From Carya illinoinensis (taxonomy: Eukaryota > Streptophyta > Magnoliopsida > Fagales > Juglandaceae): a stretch of 64,000 bases of DNA. The notes beneath the pieces were generated by a model. That model was given only the letters and a program-made list of their open reading frames with translations. It ran no database searches and was not told the DNA's origin. Of this stretch, positions 57,541 to 64,000 are shown piece after piece (the stretch's first letter is position 1; every line of letters starts with the position of its first letter). The stretch is taken from NCBI RefSeq assembly GCF_018687715.1, contig NC_056762.1, positions 27,126,364 through 27,190,363 of the forward strand. The letters run 5' to 3'. A program made the position numbers and the translations under genes.

Positions 57541-57977
57541 GATTGATTAAATGACAATAGTATGAATAAGAGCTCATAGTCTTGATACTTTGATTTATAG
57601 ATAGTATTATGACATCCCTAGATGAGTTGCGCAAGCTCCTCAATAGATAGCCTAGTAGTTGCCTTTGTTTACTACCTGTACTTAAAGAGTTCGATCTCTA
57701 GCACTCTTATGATTACAGCCATTTTGGACTCGTATTGTGATCATGGTTGTTGGCATGTCAATATGTATGAAATATGTTTTAAGTATTTGAGATATTTTCA
57801 GTTTAGTGCATATTATTGCTTAAGAAAAAAATTATCCACTGCTAATATTGTATAATGTTAGATGTTTGTTAGGAACATTGCATCTTATTTGTTAGAACGG
57901 GGGTAGGTAACTGTGGGTTGCGTATCTCAACGTTTCAAATGTTTGTTTAATCTCAAGCCAAATTTTGGGGCATCACA

Positions 57978-58600
57978 ACTAGCCTGGGCCCTCTGAGATG
58001 TAGAGGAATTCTTTCAATGGTGCTAGGCATGGTAGACACACAACCCAGTGTCCCACTACCCACCGATGGAGGTGAGATCCATCGTTGCTCATTGGCCTTT
58101 CTCGCAATATGGGCTAGACATAGTTGGGCAATGCCAAAAGGAAAGGGCAGCGCCAAGTTCGTCTTGGTACCACTAGATTCTTTCACCAAGTGGGTTAAGG
58201 CAGAATGCTAAGCCACCATAACGTCCACAAGTGTGACCCAATTCTTGTGGAGGGTTGTGGTGTGTCAGTACGACATCCCCTAGGTCATCATAGCCGACAA
58301 TGGGAGGGAATTTGACTAGGATCACTACCAGAGCTGGTGTGTCAAATTGGGAATAAAGCCTAAAATATTCATCCCCAGGACATAAACAAGCCAACAACCA
58401 AGTAGAAGCCACCAACAAGACCCTTGTGGGAATACTCAAAAAGAGGTTAGAGGCCAAGATTAGGGGTGCTACTAGCATGGTGCGGGCCTGGGAGACCCTT
58501 CCTTGTAACCCGTTTAGCACCATGTGGCAAAAGGGCTTTTGAACCTGCCATTAACCCCACCCTTGCCCTAGTGCTAGGAGCAGGGTCAAAAACCTCATCA
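57978..58600 (+). pseudogene. Tat/Ogre-type integrase fragment
   Basis: Plus strand: WPFSQYGLDIVG and PKGKGSAKFVLVPLDSFTKW (a shift between them at about 58133), then WRVVVCQYDIP, IIADNGREFD near 58290-58318 and NQVEATNKTLVGILKKRLEA near 58400-58455. The three acidic catalytic positions (D, D, E) can be seen in family context. Stops and frame changes are frequent. It continues DNA left of the solo LTR (about 52217-52256) across the ACTAG duplication. Confidence 0.75.
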
Positions 58601-59035
58601 GTCCAACCCCTAGCCTAGGTACACCTCTCTGGGTCTAAAAATTATTTTTAGGGTCCAAAAGGATTTTTTTTGGATCCAAATTATTTATAAATATATAAAG
58701 AATTTAAACTCATAAGAGTTTTTTTTTAGATTTCCAATAAGTCCCACACTGCTTAAGTATGATTATTGTATTGCCTTGTCTTCCTATATAAATGTAGGTC
58801 TAGGAGGCTAAGGCAATCCAATAACTTGAATATAACTTTAAGTCTTGAACAAATTGTATATATCTATATATAATATATTTATTTATATAAATATTTATAT
58901 AAATATATATAAAAAAATTTTATATATAGTGGTGCAAAGCGAAGGCCCTGTTGGGGTTGGCTTGTTCCCCCACCTAGTAGGCAGTCTCCTTGCGGGGCTG
59001 TGTAGATGGGTGCAGGCCCCCACTGCCCACCCCTT
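58601..59035. other. Non-coding stretch with a snRNA-promoter-like pair
   Basis: Contains GGTCCAAAAGG and GGATCCAAA words, an AT-rich middle and a (TATATAAA)n tract near 58855-58925. The last 100 bases (58931-59035) are GC-rich, with GCGAAGGCCCTGTTGG, and unassigned. An upstream-element/TATA pair at 58741-58792 is described separately. Confidence 0.35.
58741..58792 (+). promoter_or_regulatory. USE-like and TATA-like pair
   Basis: GTCCCACACTG at 58741-58751 resembles the plant snRNA upstream sequence element RTCCCACATCG, and TATATAAA follows at 58785-58792 with 33 bases between. About four helical turns is the spacing of RNA polymerase II snRNA promoters. No U1, U2, U4 or U5 start was recognised downstream, so it may be a repeat-borne promoter or chance. 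Confidence 0.25.
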
Positions 59036-60134
59036 GTGTAATCATTCTGATTGTTAGAGTATTACTAAGTCCTCCTTGTGTAATCATTTTGATTTTTAGG
59101 GTACGTGATTTAAAATACTCATGATGGAATCATTCTAATTGTCTAAGTATTTCTAATGGAATATGTTGGGCGGAATCATTCTGATTGTTCACTATTCCTG
59201 ACAAAACGACTAGCAGAATCATTTTGATTGTCAGAATTCAAGTCCAAGTTCATGTTAAGTAAAGAAGTCAGATCAAGTTTATGCTAAGTTAAGTTTTAAA
59301 TCAAGTTCAAGTTCATGTCAAGAAGTTGAGTTTAAGCAGTTAAAGAAGCAAGATTCCAAGTTTATGTTAAGTCAAGTTTCAGATCAATTACATGTTAAGT
59401 CAAGTTTTATATCAAGTTCATGTTAAGTAAAGTTTCAGACCAAGTTCATGTTAAGTCAAGTCTCAGACCAAGTTCATGTCAAGCAAGTCAAGTTCAGTTC
59501 ACATTTCAATTTAAGTTATGTCAGTTATGCGATGTTTTATGTGAAGTTATGCTATGTTTTGTATTAAGTTATGTTATGCTTGCTTATGACTGTGATTATG
59601 TATTCATACTTTTATTGTCATGCATACATCATTAACCAGTGTGGAGGTCTTATGTTAACTTGCTGAGATTTATAATTAAATCTCACTGTGATAGTCCCAA
59701 TTACCATTCCCCCCTAATGGTAGGTCTTATTACAGGATCTGACGAAGAGCTGGGGATCGACTAGTTGGAAACAGTCGACTAAGTGACAGTGCAACATCGA
59801 TAATAGTATAGCAGTTAACTTAAATTACTAGTTGTACCTATGGAGTTAAATCTCCAGTACTCTTTTGATTAAAACTGATCTAGAGTAATGTTGTGTTCTT
59901 AGTTATGTAGTATGTCATTGTGTATAAAGTATGTTTTAAGTATTTAGGATATTTTCAATTTGGTGCATAGCATTGCTAAAGAAAAAATTTATTCGCTGCG
60001 AATATTACATAATGGTGATGCATGTTAGGAACATTGCATCTTATATGTCATGAACAAGGGTAGGTAACCTTATGTTATATGTCTCGATGTTTCAAATGTC
60101 CGTCCAATTCTAAGCAAAATTTAGGGGCATCACA
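59036..60134 (+). mobile_element. 5'-truncated third copy of the Tekay-like LTR
   Basis: It starts inside the AATCATTCTGATTGTTAG repeat block and ends GGGGCATCACA at 60134, aligning with the last quarter of the LTRs at 43143 and 52257. No upstream LTR portion and no clean duplication were found. Confidence 0.8.
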
Positions 60135-61505
60135 AGGGGTGTGAAAGACACTCCGCCCAATGGGATCAGGGCCCGCCTAGTCCACAATAACCTAAGCGTA
60201 CGAGAGAAACTAAGAACCGAAAGGAAAGATGTGCACTCGACCTCTAAAGGTCAACGTTATTGTAAATACCATCAGTCTGATACACATTAGATAGAAGACT
60301 GTTCAACAATGAATAAAAGAGTGGCCAAATTGGCAGGGAGTGGGGAACTTGAGCGGATGTTGGCAGATCATATAAAGACAAGAAGAGAGGAAAGGCTTGG
60401 GTGTGAATCCAAAAGAAGCAGGAGCCTAAAAAGACAACACCAAGATAGAGAACGAAGGTAGGATACCCCTTGTCCAATGTGCAATCAAGAACAAGTCCCT
60501 TTGGGGGAGATAAGAACCCTAGTAGGGGAGTTTGCTAGCGGAGGCACAACAACATCAAGTAGGAAGGCTCACGCCCGCCAAGCCAAGTATCATGAAGTCT
60601 ACTCAGTAGACAAACCTTCCAAGTATCCTAGACTAGGAACCCCTTCTATTATCTCCTTTGGAGATGAAGATGGTGAAGGTGTACTATACCCCTACGATGA
60701 CGCCCTCGTAGTGACACTGCTAGTCGCCAATTACAAGACCAGATGAATATTAGTAAACAATTGGAGCTCTACTGACATTTTATTTTGGGTGTCCTTTACC
60801 AAGATGGGTATCAGCCCAGATAGGCTACGACCATCGCCCACCCTTTTGAAGGGATTCTCAAGCGAGGTTGTCCAACTAGTGGGAGCCATTACACTACCGG
60901 TCATGATGGGTCAAGAAGACAACATGGCCACGACAATGACAGATTTCTTGGTCATAAATGACCACTCATCTTACAATGCCATAATGGGACATCCAACCCT
61001 GAATAATCTAAAGGCCGTGACCTCCACTTACCACCTAAAGATAGAGTTCCCAACAAAAACAGGTGTCAAAGAAGTAAGGGGGAGCAGATCCTGGCAAGAG
61101 AATGTTATGTACAAGAGCTTAAGGTGTCGATGCCATCAATCCTGGTTGTCAAAAACCCAAGTACTAAACCACCACCACCTCCCTCAGTCTTCGATAATCA
61201 AGACATTGAAGCTAGGGATGAAACCAATTTGATGCAAGCGGAGGCGAATGAACCTTTGGAGCTAGTGATACTCCAGTCAGACCGTCCAAATACCATAACC
61301 TGTATGGGAATGAGATGCGGACCTGCATACCGGGAGGCGCTGAAGCCGTTGTTAATCAAGCATATGGATGTGTTCGCTTGGAGCCACGAGAAAATGTCAG
61401 GCATTGATAATAAAGTGGTAGAGCACAGGTTGTGTGTCGACCCAATAGTAAATAAGGTACGACAAAAGATAAGGACCTTCAGCATAGAGAAGTGCACAAC
61501 TATAT
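60135..61505 (+). pseudogene. Tat/Ogre-type gag-protease-RT fragment
   Basis: Plus strand: a nucleocapsid-like CKYHQSDTH stretch near 60256, low-complexity spacer, then protease: WSSTDILFWVSFTKMGISPD, GAITLPVMMGQEDN, FLVINDHSSYNAIMGHPTLN and LKAVTSTYHLKIEFPT at 60745-61080. The catalytic DGGSSAD-type motif reads NNWSSTD, so the Asp is lost. The pre-RT part reads VFAWSHEKMSGIDNKVVEHR at about 61370-61432. A TGA at 60744 and a shift near 61120 break it. It ends at the LINE junction. Confidence 0.8.
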
Positions 61506-63342
61506 CCGAAGATGGATGTGCCTTCGGGATTTGACAAATTTAGGCCGATCAGTCTTTGTTAGGTTTTCTATAAAATTTGTTCCAAAATTATTGTTAATCG
61601 TCTTACAGGTCTTCTTCCCAAGATGATTTCTCTTGAGCAAGGCGCTTTTTTTCCTAGGCGAAGCATATTTGAAAATATCAGTCTTACTCAGGAAATGGTT
61701 CATTCTCTTAATAAGCAGTCTCATGGTGGTAATATCATGCTTAAAGTCGACATGGCCAAAGCATATGATTGAGTGGTTTGGAATTTTTTGTTGGAGGTAC
61801 TTCATTGTTTTGGTCCCCCCCCCCCTTTCTGTGATTTAATTCATGCCTACATTTCCAATATTTGGTATTCTGTGATGCTTAATGGTATGACGAAAGGATT
61901 CTTTCAAGGTGGTCGTGGTCTTCGACAGGGGGATCTACTCTTCCCTTATCTTTTTATTATTCTTCAAGAGGTTCTTTCTAGACTTTTGAAGCATAGTATG
62001 GTGGAAAAAAAGATTGGCAAATTTTCTCAAGCTCGAGGAACTCCCCAGATTTTATATCTCATGTATGCCAATGACATTGTAATTTTTTTGAATGGTAGTA
62101 AGAATTCTATTAGGGAACTTTTACGGGTCTTTGAGAAGTATGAAACTTGGTCAGGTCAGATGATCAATAAAGATAAAACTTCCATGTCTTTTTTCTCAAA
62201 AAATCTCTTCAATCCGTAAGAGAGCTCTCAAGAGGATGACAGGGTTCTCGGAAGGTTCTTTCCCCTTTAAATATCTAGGGGTTCCGATTGTTTTGGGGCG
62301 TCTCAAGCATGTGCATTTAGAGGAGATGGTGAATAAAGTCTAGAAAAAAATAAGCGGTTGGAAAATGAAGATCCTCTCCTCAGGGGGACGTCTGATTCTT
62401 CTTCGTCATGTTCTTTCAAGCATGGCTTTACATTTGTTTGCTATTTCGCAGGTTCCCCAATCTATTATCAAAGTCTTAAATCGTCTGATGAGTACTTTTT
62501 TTTGGGGTGAGGTGAATGGGAAAGGAAAAAAAAAGGGTGGCTTGGGACAATATTTGTAAGCCAATTGAGGAAGGTGGTATGGGGTTGCGTAATTTGGATG
62601 ATATGCAAAAAGCCTTGCACATGTGGTTTGCTTGGAATTTAATTCAAGGTAAGTCATGGGCTAGATTCTTTAAGGAAAAATATGTGGGGTCTTCCCCATG
62701 GTCCCTCATTGACACGAAAAAAGGTATGAAGTTTTGGAAAATGATCGTTAAAAGTATTTTCGGTATCCTCAATAACTCCAAGTGGCATGTTAGGGATGGG
62801 AACATTTTATTTTGGTATGATAAATGGAGGAATAGGGGCCCGTTAATTGATGATTTCCATCTTGTGGGAAACCTTTTGCTTAAAATTAAGGACTGTAAGA
62901 TGTCTAATAGTTGGGATGTGGAGTTGTTGACTACCTTAGTGGGTTAGAATAATGTGGATGACATAACTGAGGCTTTGGCTGGTTGTAAGGGGGGTTCTGA
63001 TGTGTTGACCTGGACTAAGCATGAGAGTGGCAGTTTCAATACCAAATCAGCCTGAGATTGTATTCGTATTCGAGGTTCTAGCATGGACTGGCATTCTTGG
63101 ATGTGGCATAAGTCACTTCCTCTTAAAATTTCAGTTGCTATGTGGAAAGCTTGGAATATGGCTTTGAGCGTTGATGATCATCTTTGACGAACTGGTATTC
63201 CTATAGTTTCTTGTTGTGATTGCTGTGATGAAGGTAATTATGAAGATCAAAACCATGTTCTGTTTGAAGAGGTTTATTGCTGCAAAGGTTTGGCATTATT
63301 GTGGTGCTACCTTTGGTCTTCCTCTTGGTCACACTTGGATGG
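61506..63342 (+). mobile_element. LINE, 5'-truncated and 3'-interrupted
   Basis: A third L1-type lineage, starting within the RT domain and cut by a Tekay LTR at 63343. No ORF1 or endonuclease. 5' truncation on insertion into Tat DNA is usual for LINEs. The 3' end and A tail lie outside the window. Confidence 0.8.
61506..63342 (+). pseudogene. LINE reverse transcriptase and zf-RVT remnant
   Basis: The frame reads FDKFRPISLC, a stop, VFYKICSKIIVNRLTGLLP, KVDMAKAYD, a TGA, then GGRGLRQGDLLFPYLFIILQ, YANDIVIFLNG (active enzymes have F/Y-A-DD), WSGQMINKDKTSMSF, FKYLGVPIVLGRLKHV and GEVNGKGKKKGG, GGMGLRNLDDMQKALHMWFA, LFWYDKWRNRGPL and finally a zf-RVT-like CCDCCDE...H region. Shifts lie near 62215 and 62535; stops at 61550, 61770, 62341, 62945 and later. 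The catalytic Asp pair is damaged. Confidence 0.85.
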
Positions 63343-64000
63343 TGTGACACCCCGCGAATCCCCACATACGAACGCGGGGAAAATGAGACATCCGGATGAT
63401 GACAACACGGGTTACCACCCTATCGACGAGTGCCAAGTGTGTGTAAAAGTAACAAATGTGCAAAAAGAAACACGCATCAGATAACGAAAGTCATAACTAA
63501 GTACCAGAATTTTTCTTAGTTTTATACAAAGCTGTTCAAAACATACATATTAAAATATTACAAACTACAAATATTATTCAAATCCAACAACAAGACATTT
63601 ACTTCCACTCAATACTTCGGCGAAGCCGCATCCTCGGGCTCAGCCTCCTTCTCCTCTTCGATCTCTGCACCAAAATCTACGGTATCAAAAATGGTGCCGC
63701 AGGTAAGTAAGATCCAAACACCACTAGATAAAAACATATTAACTCAAACAACATGCATGAAAGAATGCAATGCACATGTCTCATAAAACCATATTTTTCC
63801 ATGCACGCCAAAAATCCCATTTGGCCCCAAAAACATATTATTTTTCAAATCTCACCAAAAGTCTCATTTGGCCCAAATCCAACTCATATCCAAAAACCAA
63901 TTAATCCGTATGCACCATGACCTCCCCTAGGGGTCATCCGCACACCCTAGCTCCTGTGCCACACTGCAGGTAACGACCACGTATGTGACACCTAAACAAG
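63343..64000 (-). mobile_element. Tekay LTR, minus strand, truncated by window end
   Basis: On the minus strand it ends GCGGGGTGTCACA at 63343. It is homologous to the 3' part of the LTR at 26037-28196 (CAGCACCC-like, CGGATGGTGACAACC-like, GGCCAAATGGG and CCCCTAGGGG words), but clearly diverged. Base flank GATGG at 63338-63342 is the expected duplication; the other end is outside. The acidic frame at 63609-63668 is conserved with the other LTR. Confidence 0.85.

Larger units (their letters stand above)
52257..57977 (+). mobile_element. Solo LTR, sister of 43143-47434
   Basis: It starts TATAATAGCCC (TG changed to TA) and ends GGGGCATCACA, flanked by ACTAG. It aligns broadly with the LTR at 43143. 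Its 5.7 kb shrinks to about 4.4 kb when the nested LTR (54847-56157) is removed. Features: a GTAAGTATTTTC donor-like site at 53582, a hairpin-rich block (56645-56770) and a 170-bp unit repeated three times (57031-57540). No gag or pol. Confidence 0.88.

Noticed and set aside
1..64000. Host genes, tRNA, rRNA or microRNA precursors
   Set aside because: I looked for conserved protein motifs and for tRNA A/B-box and cloverleaf patterns by eye and found none. Short RNA genes could be missed without a covariance search.

Overview
The window is intergenic, repeat-dominated DNA from a eudicot plant nuclear genome. No host protein gene, rRNA, tRNA or CRISPR array was recognised. Nearly every coding stretch belongs to a plant transposable element: L1-type LINEs with DUF4283 ORF1 proteins, Ty3/gypsy elements of the Tekay/Del, Athila and Tat/Ogre types, a CACTA (En/Spm) DNA transposon and a hAT fragment. 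A woody eudicot such as a Fagales tree is a guess from the flavour of the repeats; the sequence does not prove it.

Layout. 1-984 holds no recognisable gene. A LINE fragment (985-1135) is cut by an Athila-type LTR (1136-2084, minus). The internal DNA of that element carries a 3.7 kb solo Tekay-type LTR (2522-6194, target duplication CAAAC). A second LTR-like region (6543-8224) is followed by a decayed LINE (8225-13872, plus). The centre is a CACTA transposon from 14642 to 40542 with matching CACTA termini and a TGG target duplication. It is inserted in a minus-strand Athila element whose integrase, reverse transcriptase, protease, gag and primer-binding site occupy 40546-50225. The CACTA element is itself split by a nearly intact LINE (18214-24014, minus, 19-bp target duplication) and by a Tekay chromovirus (26037-34474, plus, duplication GAAAG). 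Without these guests it is about 11.6 kb. It encodes a broken TNP2 transposase, an intact six-exon Transposase_24/TNPA-like gene and, on the other strand, a decayed Transposase_32-type gene.

To the right, a 4.3 kb solo LTR (43143-47434, duplication TCTTG) splits the Athila reverse transcriptase. A hAT-type BED zinc-finger exon lies beside the Athila primer-binding site (50300-50731). A related solo LTR (52257-57977, duplication ACTAG) contains another solo LTR (54847-56157, duplication GCAAG). Fragments of Tat/Ogre gag-pol follow (57978-58600, 60135-61505), then a third LINE (61506-63342) and a minus-strand Tekay LTR that leaves the window at 63343-64000.

The genes do not form a host pathway. 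They are replication modules of selfish elements, and the value of the window is the insertion history, most layers of which are dated by clean target-site duplications. The most unusual items are the palindromic ACGTTCGAACGT-type repeats of the CACTA element beside an intact accessory gene, a possible LTR-borne intron with a small downstream reading frame in the Tekay-type LTRs, and a protease-less Tekay copy with near-identical LTRs.
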